Assembly: GCA_035517655.1 (NCBI GenBank)
Contig: DATIYJ010000006.1
Coordinates: 1-63,613, forward strand
Length of the DNA stretch: 63,613 bases
Origin: Nitrospiria bacterium
GTDB lineage: Bacteria; Nitrospirota; Nitrospiria; JACQBZ01
Reading direction: 5' to 3'
A program made the position numbers and the translations under genes. The notes below the pieces were generated by a model. It was not told where the DNA came from, searched no databases, and worked only from the letters and a program-made list of their open reading frames with translations. Below, piece after piece: positions 56,851 through 63,613 of this stretch (positions are counted from its first letter, which is position 1; the number at the start of each line of letters is the position of its first letter).

Positions 56851-57486
56851 ATGAAGATCAACGAAATATATAAAAGCATCCAGGGCGAATCGACGTATGT
56901 CGGACAACCCTGCCTTTTTATCCGAACCACGGGCTGCAACCTTCGTTGCGAGTGGTGTGATACGCCGCACGCCTTCTATGAAGGCCTGGAGATGACCCTG
57001 GAGGCCATCCTGTCCCGGGTCGAGACGTCGGCCTGCCGGCTGGTGGAGTTGACCGGGGGAGAACCGCTGCTGCAGAAGGAGGCCCCGTTGTTGGTGACCC
57101 GGCTGCTGGACGGCGGCTACACGGTGCTGATCGAAACCAGCGGAAGCCTCGACATCCGGGCCGTTGATCCGAGGGCGATCGTCATTATGGATATCAAATG
57201 CCCCGCGAGCGGCATGTCGGGCGCCATGCGCTGGGATAACATCCAGGCGCTCCGATCGCTCGATCAGGTCAAGTTCGTCATCAAGGATCGCGCCGATTAC
57301 GACTGGGCCCTGGAGATCTTGGATCAATACCCCGTTCTGAGCCAACGCGTCGTTCTCTTTTCGCCGGTGTTCGGCGCCCTGGATCCCCGGCAGCTGGCCG
57401 ACTGGATCCTTGAAGACGGCCGGCCGGTCCGTCTCCAGCTGCAGATCCACAAATATATCTGGCATCCGGAGGCTCGGGGCGTCTGA
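56851..57486 (+). CDS. queE: 7-carboxy-7-deazaguanine synthase
   Basis: QueE is a radical SAM enzyme that makes the 7-deazaguanine core of queuosine. The 211-residue product starts INEIYKSIQGESTYVGQPCLFIRTTGCNLRCEWCDTPHAFYEG, with cluster Cys29, 33 and 36, followed by TGGEPLL. Length is normal. Other queuosine genes are not in the window. The following gene starts within the stop (TGATG), so they are co-translated. Confidence 0.95.
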   Translation: MKINEIYKSIQGESTYVGQPCLFIRTTGCNLRCEWCDTPHAFYEGLEMTLEAILSRVETSACRLVELTGGEPLLQKEAPLLVTRLLDGGYTVLIETSGSLDIRAVDPRAIVIMDIKCPASGMSGAMRWDNIQALRSLDQVKFVIKDRADYDWALEILDQYPVLSQRVVLFSPVFGALDPRQLADWILEDGRPVRLQLQIHKYIWHPEARGV

Positions 57487-57941
57487 TGGAAAAACCGACC
57501 GAATCCAATTTGTCCGGAGATCAGGCGGTGCTTCATGTGCGGGCGGGGAAACTGCTGAAGGGTTTGATCATCGGTTTTACCCCCACGGCCGAGACGGTCC
57601 ATCTCCAGATCGAATCGGAACCGGCCCAATCGCCGATCGAGGTAAGGGTTTCCGACCTGAAGGCGATATACTACGTGCGGTCCCTGGCCGGCAACAAACA
57701 GTACAAGAAGAAGCGGTATTTCGGCGTAGCCGAGGGGAAGGGAAAAAGGGTTATGGTGCGGTTTAAGGACGGCGAGATACTGTGCGGGTTCGTCGAGGGC
57801 GAGTTTCCCTGGAAGGACGGGTTTCTGGCATCGGCCGATCCGGATCTCAAGGGGTTCTTTGTATTCCCGGCCGATCCGGAGGGGAACAATACGAAGGTCT
57901 TTGTGGTGACGACGGCCGTCGAGGATGTCCGTCGATTGTAG
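57486..57941 (+). CDS. Conserved small protein of unknown function
   Basis: The 151-residue product is beta-rich with two related halves: VRAGKLLKGLIIGFTPTAETVHLQI near the N-terminus and VRFKDGEILCGFVEGEFPWKDGFLA near residue 90. The pattern G-x-x-L-x-G-x-x-x-x-F occurs in both, suggesting duplicated small barrels. There is no signal peptide. It overlaps queE by one base and precedes pepA directly. I do not recognise a function. Confidence 0.7.
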   Translation: MEKPTESNLSGDQAVLHVRAGKLLKGLIIGFTPTAETVHLQIESEPAQSPIEVRVSDLKAIYYVRSLAGNKQYKKKRYFGVAEGKGKRVMVRFKDGEILCGFVEGEFPWKDGFLASADPDLKGFFVFPADPEGNNTKVFVVTTAVEDVRRL

Positions 57942-57968
57942 ATGACCGTGAAAGGAGTTCAAGACGAA

Positions 57969-59480
57969 ATGGACATCAAGATCAAGAAGGGCAAGATGGA
58001 GGAAGAGGCGGCCGAGGCGATTGTCCTGAGCCATTTTGAAGGCGAAAAATCTCTTTCGGAAGAAACCGCGGCCGTGGACCGGGCGCTGGGGGGGCAGATC
58101 AGGGGATTGATCGCCGCCGGCGAATTCACCGGAAAGCTCAACCAAGTGCTGCTGCTTCATCTTCGGGGCGAGCTCCCGGCCCAACGGGTTTTGCTCGTCG
58201 GACTGGGAAAGAAAAAAGAGGTCGGTACCGAGAAAATCCGTCAGGCGATGGGCACGGCCAGCCGGCAACTTCGCGACAGCGGGATCAAGTCCTTTTCAAC
58301 GCCCCTTCACGGGCACGGACAGAACAAAATCTCGACCTTTGAATCGGCCCAAGCCATCGTGGAGGGATGCCTGCTGGGTCTCTATCAATTTACCGCCTAC
58401 CGGACCGAAAAACGTTCGGAGATCAAAGAGGTGCAACAAATTACCCTGGTGGATCGGGCCGAGGGGAAGATTGCGGAGGTGGCCGGCGGGAGCCGCACGG
58501 GGCAGATCCTGGCCGACGCGACCAATTTCGTCCGAGACCTGTGCAACCATCCTTCCAACGTGGTGACTCCCTCCCGGCTGGCCGAGGAGGCGAGAGCGAT
58601 CGCAAAGGAATTCGGGCTGACCTGCCGGGTGATCGAGAAGGACGAGGCCGAATCGCTGGGCATGGGCGCCTTCCTCGGCGTTGCGAAAGGGAGTCAGGAG
58701 CCGCCCAAGTTCATCATCCTGGAGTATCACGGCGGGAAGAAGAAAGAGGCGCCGGTGGCGATCGTCGGCAAATCCATCACGTTCGATTCCGGCGGCATCT
58801 CGATCAAGCCGGCCGAAAAAATGGAGCAGATGAAAACCGATATGTCCGGCGGGGCCACCGTGCTGGGAACGATGAAGGCCCTGGCTCAACTCAAACTTCC
58901 CGTGTCGATCGTGGGCCTTCTCCCCGCGACCGAGAACATGCCTTCCGGAACGGCGGTCAAGCCCGGCGACGTGGTGCGCGCCATGTCCGGGAAGACGATC
59001 GAGGTGATCAATACCGACGCGGAGGGGCGGATGATTCTGGCCGACGCCCTCGCCTACGCCGCGCGCTACAAGCCGTCCGCCATTGTCGATCTGGCGACCC
59101 TCACCGGCGCCTGCGTGGTGGCGCTGGGAAACCGCGCGACGGGAGTGATGGGAACGAACCCGAAATTGATCGAACGTCTTAAACGGGCCGGAGAACGCTG
59201 CGGCGAGCGGCTCTGGGAGCTGCCGTTGTGGGAGGAGTATCAGGAACAGATCAAGAGCGACGTGGCGGACATGAAAAATGTGGGCGGGCGCGGCGCCGGC
59301 GCCATCACCGCGGCGGCCTTCCTCCAGAAATTCGTGGGTGATATTCCCTGGGCCCATCTCGACATCGCCGGCACCTCTTGGAATGACGATCCCCGCCCCT
59401 ACGCGCCCAAAGGCGCCACGGGCGTGGGGGTGCGGCTTCTGATCCAATGGCTGACCGATGCCACGCGGGAGAAGGCATGA
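57969..59480 (+). CDS. pepA: Leucyl aminopeptidase
   Basis: PepA removes N-terminal residues from peptides using two metal ions. From ATG 57969 (AAAGGAG 11 bases upstream) it is 503 residues; an in-frame ATG at 57942, directly after the previous stop, is the alternative. The metal and catalytic motifs VGKSITFDSGGISIKP, MKTDMSGGA and the signature NTDAEGRMILADALAYA are intact. Some PepA proteins also bind DNA; nothing here shows that. It overlaps nagZ in an ATGA arrangement. Confidence 0.96.
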   Translation: MDIKIKKGKMEEEAAEAIVLSHFEGEKSLSEETAAVDRALGGQIRGLIAAGEFTGKLNQVLLLHLRGELPAQRVLLVGLGKKKEVGTEKIRQAMGTASRQLRDSGIKSFSTPLHGHGQNKISTFESAQAIVEGCLLGLYQFTAYRTEKRSEIKEVQQITLVDRAEGKIAEVAGGSRTGQILADATNFVRDLCNHPSNVVTPSRLAEEARAIAKEFGLTCRVIEKDEAESLGMGAFLGVAKGSQEPPKFIILEYHGGKKKEAPVAIVGKSITFDSGGISIKPAEKMEQMKTDMSGGATVLGTMKALAQLKLPVSIVGLLPATENMPSGTAVKPGDVVRAMSGKTIEVINTDAEGRMILADALAYAARYKPSAIVDLATLTGACVVALGNRATGVMGTNPKLIERLKRAGERCGERLWELPLWEEYQEQIKSDVADMKNVGGRGAGAITAAAFLQKFVGDIPWAHLDIAGTSWNDDPRPYAPKGATGVGVRLLIQWLTDATREKA

Positions 59481-60580
59481 CACTCAAGGAAAAGATCGGC
59501 CAGCTCTTCATGGTGGGTTTCAACGGCGTCGGTCCCTCCAAAGCCGTCGTCCGGCTGATCACGGAGTTTCAGATCGGCGGGGTGATTCTGTTCGCCCGGA
59601 ACCTCCAGTCGCCGTCCCAAACCGCCAAACTGTGCAACGCCCTCCAGTCGCAATCGCCCCGGATGCCCCTGTTGATTTCGATCGATCAGGAAGGCGGGCG
59701 CGTCTCAAGGCTCCCGAAAGGCTTCACGCTTTTTCCCGGCGGCGCTCAGCTGGCCGCCTGCCGCTCGACGGAACTGGTCTATCGCGTTGCCGAGGCGACG
59801 GCCCGGGAGCTGCGGTCGGTCGGGATCAATATGAACTTGGCCCCGGTTCTGGACGTCCATACCAACCCCTCCAACCCGATCATCGGCGACCGCGCGTTCG
59901 GCGACAGCCCCACATTGGTCAGCACGCTGGGGCTGACGATGATCGCGGGTTTTCAGGACAACAACGTGATCGCCTGCGGAAAACACTTTCCGGGGCACGG
60001 GGACACCGGCGCCGATTCACACAAGGAGCTGCCCCGCGTTTCGCACGGCCTCCGGCGGCTGCGCGAAGTGGAGCTGCGGCCCTTTCTCCACGTCATCCCG
60101 AACGGCCTGGCCTCGATCATGACGGCCCACGTGCTCTATCCCCAGTTGGATCCCGACGAGCCGGCCACCTTGTCCAAACGGATCGTGACCGGGCTGCTCC
60201 GCGAGAGCATGGGGTTCAAGGGCGTCGTGATCACGGACGATCTGCAGATGAAGGCGATCTCGCAGACGCACGGACCGGGCGAAGCGGCCGTCAAGGCGAT
60301 CGAGGCCGGCGTGGACCTCCTTCTGATCTGCAACGACGAAGAGGACCCGTTGAAAGCGCTGGAGGCCGTGGCCCGGGCCGTCAGACAAAAACGGATCAGC
60401 GAGGCCCGTATCGAGCAGTCGCTGCTCCGAATCCTTCAGATGAAGGAAAAGTACATCCTCCCCTATCAGCCGTCCGATCTCGCGCAGGTCAAGGAGATCG
60501 TAGGCTCCTCTTCCAACAAACACCTTCTCGAGGAAATCAAGGAAAGATCCGAGGCCCCGGTGGCTGTGAAGGCGGGCTGA
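59477..60580 (+). CDS. nagZ: Beta-N-acetylhexosaminidase NagZ (GH3)
   Basis: NagZ cleaves N-acetylglucosamine from muropeptides in cell-wall recycling. From ATG 59477 the 367-residue product has MVGFNGV, ISIDQEGGRVSRL, NMNLAPVLDVHTNP, the GH3 NagZ motif KHFPGHGDTGADSHKELP and the nucleophile Asp in GVVITDDLQM. No signal peptide is present, so it is cytoplasmic as usual. It is longer than E. coli NagZ by a C-terminal helical tail. Confidence 0.95.
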   Translation: MTLKEKIGQLFMVGFNGVGPSKAVVRLITEFQIGGVILFARNLQSPSQTAKLCNALQSQSPRMPLLISIDQEGGRVSRLPKGFTLFPGGAQLAACRSTELVYRVAEATARELRSVGINMNLAPVLDVHTNPSNPIIGDRAFGDSPTLVSTLGLTMIAGFQDNNVIACGKHFPGHGDTGADSHKELPRVSHGLRRLREVELRPFLHVIPNGLASIMTAHVLYPQLDPDEPATLSKRIVTGLLRESMGFKGVVITDDLQMKAISQTHGPGEAAVKAIEAGVDLLLICNDEEDPLKALEAVARAVRQKRISEARIEQSLLRILQMKEKYILPYQPSDLAQVKEIVGSSSNKHLLEEIKERSEAPVAVKAG

Positions 60581-60695
60581 ACGCTGCTTGTCTGTTCCAC
60601 TGCACGGCGAAGCAATATGCAATCCAAAAAGTCAATGAGACAAGTCTGATTCTTTTCTTTTTTATGTTCTTTTTTTACTGAAGTTTCTTTTTCTC

Positions 60696-60724
60696 TTGAC
60701 ACCTGTATGAAATTACAGTATAAG
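60696..60724 (+). promoter_or_regulatory. lexA promoter
   Basis: TTGACA and TATAAG are 17 bases apart, with an SOS box filling the spacer. Transcription would start near 60731, close to the first ribosome-site bases of lexA. The preceding 60581-60695 is T-rich and holds no gene. Confidence 0.85.
60703..60718. promoter_or_regulatory. LexA-binding SOS box
   Basis: CTGTATGAAATTACAG matches the CTGT-N8-ACAG operator of E. coli-type LexA. It lies exactly between the -35 and -10 boxes, so bound LexA would block its own promoter. Confidence 0.88.
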
Positions 60725-60747
60725 GGTGGCAAACATGGAGATCACCC

Positions 60748-61398
60748 TTGCCTACCTCGACAAAAGAGGTTGGATTAACGGAACGTCAAGATGAAATCTT
60801 AGCGTTCATTAAGACCCATATCGAGAAGTCAGGTTTTCCACCCACCGTTTTAGAAATCCAAAAAGAATTTTCCTTCAAATCCCCTAACGCCGTCCAGGAA
60901 CATGTAAAGGCCATCGCCCGCAAGGGCTATATCCGCAGGAACCCGAACAAGTGGAGAGGGTTGGAACTTGTTGGTGTTGCCAAGAAGGAACCCGTGGCAC
61001 CTCCCACCGTCCTCGTTCCATTGATCGGTCGCGTAGCCGCAGGGTCACCCATTCTGGCGGAAGAAAACATTGAAGGGATGATTTCCATAGACCGTTCTCT
61101 TGTTAATCGTCCGACAAAACTGTTTGCCCTTCATGTCAAAGGCGATAGCATGATAAAGGCCGGCATTTATGACGGCAATATCGTGATTGCACACCAACAG
61201 TCCGCTGCAGAGAATGGGGACATTGTAGTTGCTTTGCTCGGCGATGAAGCCACGGTAAAAAGATTTTACCACAAAAATAAAATGATCCTCTTACAACCTG
61301 AAAACGACAAGATGTCACCGATAAAAATTACCAAACAGGTAGATTTAAGTATCTTGGGTAAGGTAGTCGCAACTTTACGGAGGATAAGTGGCTCTTGA
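60748..61398 (+). CDS. lexA: LexA repressor
   Basis: LexA represses the SOS regulon and cleaves itself when RecA is activated. The 216-residue product starts at TTG 60748 with GGAG 7 bases upstream. The winged-helix domain (LTERQDEILAFIKTHIEKSGFPPTVLEIQKEF) is followed by the cleavage site Ala98-Gly99 (GRVAAGSP) and the Ser134/Lys171 dyad (KGDSMIKAG, EATVKRF). All functional residues are intact. It is flanked on the right by accessory genes that may share SOS control. Confidence 0.95.
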   Translation: MPTSTKEVGLTERQDEILAFIKTHIEKSGFPPTVLEIQKEFSFKSPNAVQEHVKAIARKGYIRRNPNKWRGLELVGVAKKEPVAPPTVLVPLIGRVAAGSPILAEENIEGMISIDRSLVNRPTKLFALHVKGDSMIKAGIYDGNIVIAHQQSAAENGDIVVALLGDEATVKRFYHKNKMILLQPENDKMSPIKITKQVDLSILGKVVATLRRISGS

Positions 61399-61481
61399 TA
61401 TAAACAATGCTGTCCGATACCATTTTATATTTAAACCTAAATTAAGAACTAATCTAACGCTTATCTTTTGGAATAGGGCCT

Positions 61482-62111
61482 ATGGGAGCAATTCCAACAT
61501 CTGAGATGCCAGGTCACAAGAGTCTACACGAGAGAGCACTCTCTGCTCTTGATCGTTGTCAGGAATTACAAGGTGTAGACTTTAAGGAGTCGGCAGCTTG
61601 GCAAGTACTGCAATGGAAGATTATCAAGACTGTATTGGGAATGGGAAATCTTCGTGATGGAGGGATCATTGTTATTGGCGCTTCCGAACGTAGCGAAACT
61701 TGGGACCTCACAGGTATTGCGCCTGACCATCTTTTAACTTACGACGTAGATGATATCATCGGCAAAACGAATGCCTATGTGTCCCCACACGTTGATTTAG
61801 ACATTGTGACCGTACGGTACCGGAATGGGAAGATTTTTCTTGTGATCCAAATAAGGGAGATTGAAGACACGCCTTTAGTCTGTAAGAAGAATGGACCAGA
61901 TGATGAAGACCTATACGAGGGAACAGTCTATGTTCGGCCGCCTGGCATGGCGAGAACAACAAAAATCACCAATGCAACACAGATGCACGATTTGCTCGAA
62001 CTCGCGGCTGAAAAGCGGGCTCGACGTATTCTTGAAGTGTCGAGACGAGTAGGTCTTGTATCTTCTCCATCTTTTTCTGAGCAATTCGACAGAGAACTAG
62101 AAGGTTTATAA
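61482..62111 (+). CDS. AlbA_2/Schlafen-type putative DNA- or nucleotide-binding protein
   Basis: The 209-residue product has the AlbA_2 (divergent AAA_4) pattern: VDFKESAAWQVLQWKIIKTVLGMGNLRDGGIIVIGASERSETWDLTGI, then VSPHVDLDIVTVRYRNGKIFLVIQIREIEDTPLVCKK and GTVYVRPPGMART. The domain occurs in Schlafen-like proteins and in many defence and mobile genes. There is no extra catalytic domain here. It is AT-richer than the core genes, begins 83 bases after lexA, and is followed 5 bases later by an unknown gene. Function is unknown. Confidence 0.7.
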   Translation: MGAIPTSEMPGHKSLHERALSALDRCQELQGVDFKESAAWQVLQWKIIKTVLGMGNLRDGGIIVIGASERSETWDLTGIAPDHLLTYDVDDIIGKTNAYVSPHVDLDIVTVRYRNGKIFLVIQIREIEDTPLVCKKNGPDDEDLYEGTVYVRPPGMARTTKITNATQMHDLLELAAEKRARRILEVSRRVGLVSSPSFSEQFDRELEGL

Positions 62112-62116
62112 ATCCC

Positions 62117-62851
62117 ATGACAATTTCATTGCGGGATCAAATTCTTCATGCTCCTCATTGGCGAGTTAATTTGCGTCCTGAAAAATACGAGCCGGAATTG
62201 ATTCCTTCATTAAAAGAGTGCTTTGAACAAATCGAAAAGGCCAAGGTAAGCCTAAGAGGCTGGGACTATCCGCACTTGAGTAATAGGCAAATCGAGCGCG
62301 ATCAAGGCTTGAACTGGGTGGCATCTTGGTCAGATTTTTGGGGTCACAAAGAATATTGGCGTCTTTACCAAAGCGGTCAGTTTATACATCTCTTTACAGT
62401 AAGAGAAGCTTCAGAACAGGAATGGAGAAATAAACTTGAGGCCGACACCAAAAAGCATCTGGGGAGAATGAAAGATATAGATTGGTCAAAGGTACCTGGA
62501 TTCATTTCCATTATTAATTTTATATACACGGTCACTGAAATTTTTGAATTTGCAGCTCGATTATCACAAAAGTCCATCTATCATGGCACGATTACGATCA
62601 CGATCGAGTTGAAAGGCATTAGAGGCTTTGTGCTTACGATGGATGCACAGCGTTTTTGGCACGGTTACTATGCTACGAGTGAGAATAAATTGGGAAGATC
62701 TTGGGTTGGACCAAGCAATGAATTGGTCGCTAACAGTGCAGAAATATCTCTGGAGGTAGTAAACTGGTTCTTCGAACGGTTTGGATGGTTAGATATACGA
62801 CCCGATTTGCTCAGAAGCGATCAGGAAAATTTCCTGAAGCGCCGAATCTAA
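62117..62851 (+). CDS. Protein of unknown function beside the AlbA_2-type gene
   Basis: The 244-residue product is rich in aromatic residues (WDYPHLSNRQIERDQGLNWVASW, WGHKEYWRLYQSGQFIHLF). A helical middle part comes next, then GTITITIELKGIRGFVLTMDAQRFWHGYYAT near residue 155. There is no signal or membrane segment. It is probably co-transcribed with the preceding gene (5-base gap), which suggests a two-gene module. I do not recognise the family. Confidence 0.65.
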   Translation: MTISLRDQILHAPHWRVNLRPEKYEPELIPSLKECFEQIEKAKVSLRGWDYPHLSNRQIERDQGLNWVASWSDFWGHKEYWRLYQSGQFIHLFTVREASEQEWRNKLEADTKKHLGRMKDIDWSKVPGFISIINFIYTVTEIFEFAARLSQKSIYHGTITITIELKGIRGFVLTMDAQRFWHGYYATSENKLGRSWVGPSNELVANSAEISLEVVNWFFERFGWLDIRPDLLRSDQENFLKRRI

Positions 62852-62872
62852 GATGACTTTGATAAAAAAGTT

Positions 62873-63613
62873 ATGGCTGTTCCAAAAGAAACAATCTGGG
62901 AATTAGATCCTCACGGTCGTGCAAAACACGAGATACTCCGTAGATACTTAGGCGCTTGGTTCCCTATTTTGAATAGCTACAGAGACCGGATACTATACGT
63001 TGACGGATTCTGTGGCCCTGGCCGGTATAAGGGCGGTGAACCAGGGTCACCTATCATTGCCTTGGAAGTAGCCAAAAACCACCGTCGGACATTAAAGGGT
63101 GAGCTTCTTTTCTGGTTTATAGACGAGCGCGCAGACCGTATTGAACATCTAAAAAGTGAACTCTCAACCATGCAATTGCCGTCTCATTTCAAGGTACATC
63201 CTGAAATTGGGCGCTTTGATGAAAAGTTTATACCTGTATTATCTCAACTCAAGGCTAAAAGGAAACAGCTTGCACCAACTTTTGCTTTTATTGATCCCTT
63301 TGGATTTTCCGGAATTCCTTTTGGTTTGATCTCTCAATTTCTCAAGCAGCCAAGTTGCGAGGCATTTATCACTTTCATGGTGGATGCGATAAACCGTTGG
63401 CTTGAGCACCCGAATCCTGAGATTGGTCAACACATTGTTGAAGTCTTCGGAACACAGGAAGCATTGACGATTGCCAATGGTCCCGGCGACCGAGTGGCTA
63501 ACCTAAGGGTACTATACCAAAAACAACTCCAGACGGTAGCGAAGTTTGTTAGGTACTTTGAGATGCGTGATATCCACGATCGGATACAATATTACCTTTT
63601 CTTTGCCTCAAAC
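62873..63613 (+). CDS. tcmP: Three-Cys-motif partner protein TcmP, 3' end cut by window edge
   Basis: I found this frame by reading to the right edge: ATG 62873 and 247 codons without a stop. The product begins MAVPKETIWELDPHGRAKHE and continues ILRRYLGAWFPILNSYRDRI, LYVDGFCGPGRYKGGEPGSP, then TFAFIDPFGFSG. This is the TcmP pattern (K-x2-I-L-x2-Y-L-x-A-W, DGFxGPG, IDPFG) with a methyltransferase-like fold. TcmP genes are usually paired with a Gp37/Gp68-type radical-SAM-like gene, expected just outside the window. They occur on mobile and defence-related DNA; their role is unknown. Confidence 0.85.
   Translation, partial: MAVPKETIWELDPHGRAKHEILRRYLGAWFPILNSYRDRILYVDGFCGPGRYKGGEPGSPIIALEVAKNHRRTLKGELLFWFIDERADRIEHLKSELSTMQLPSHFKVHPEIGRFDEKFIPVLSQLKAKRKQLAPTFAFIDPFGFSGIPFGLISQFLKQPSCEAFITFMVDAINRWLEHPNPEIGQHIVEVFGTQEALTIANGPGDRVANLRVLYQKQLQTVAKFVRYFEMRDIHDRIQYYLFFASN

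Noticed and set aside
60735-60794. Short frame from the ATG before lexA (19 residues)
   Set aside because: Its ATG overlaps the ribosome site of the lexA TTG start and it ends after a few codons of unconvincing sequence. It is more likely part of the lexA leader, though a leader peptide cannot be excluded.

Overview
This window holds the chromosomal replication origin and surrounding core of a Gram-negative, GC-rich bacterium. Evidence for a diderm envelope is a TonB-dependent receptor, lipoproteins, a SurA/PpiC-like foldase, NagZ and a GyrB with the insert seen in Gram-negative enzymes. I lean towards Nitrospirota or a neighbouring phylum. That rests on the mix of multi-domain signalling proteins and on intergenic repeats whose ends resemble elements I recall from Nitrospira genomes; both are recollection, not a search result.

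Layout. (1) 1-15522, minus strand: one continuous run reading away from the origin: rpmH, rnpA, yidD, yidC, mnmE, mnmG, rsmG, parA, parB, bactofilin, mnmA and atpH-A-G-D-C. Two consensus parS sites flank the mnmG-rsmG pair. Two copies of a terminal-inverted-repeat element lie against atp stop codons. A cut-off, AT-rich membrane-protein gene lies at the left edge. (2) 15523-15916: putative oriC with inverted DnaA boxes, an AT-rich part and a DnaA-trio-like run. (3) 15917-24809: dnaA, dnaN, gyrB, gyrA (no recF between dnaN and gyrB), a TPR lipoprotein and, convergently, a DciA-like helicase loader. (4) 25363-26205: smpB and the tmRNA gene. (5) 26422-34727: an acyl-CoA dehydrogenase, a 971-residue PilZ-PilZ-hydrolase-methyltransferase fusion, and two complex histidine kinases. 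(6) 34752-43073: rpiB-glyA-nrdR, a Rossmann-domain histidine kinase with a NarL-type regulator, an exported protein, an RNase H-fold nuclease, a foldase, and a PriA lacking its ATPase motifs. (7) 43152-55084: a signalling region. It has an NtrC-type sigma-54 activator, a TonB receptor, a radical SAM/SPASM maturase followed by a 25-residue peptide gene (sigma-54-like promoter in front, terminator behind), an orphan solute-binding lipoprotein joined to a Cache-type kinase, a REC-pseudokinase behind a consensus sigma-54 promoter, and a REC-GGDEF-EAL protein. (8) 55161-60580: tRNA-Leu(GAG), a phospholipid synthesis pair, queE, pepA, nagZ. (9) 60696-63613: lexA with an SOS box in its promoter, then an AT-richer accessory block of an AlbA_2-type protein, an unknown protein and a TcmP gene cut by the right edge.

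The strongest candidate for an undescribed system is the radical SAM/SPASM plus mini-peptide operon at 46869-48424. It sits between a sigma-54 activator with a TonB receptor and an orphan peptide-binding protein with its own kinase. It looks like a small ribosomally made, modified peptide that may be sensed or taken up again, but that link is inference. Second is the c-di-GMP-binding hydrolase/methyltransferase fusion with its two-kinase partner operon. Three genes and the mini-peptide were found only by reading the sequence directly: rpmH, the left-edge membrane gene and the right-edge tcmP.
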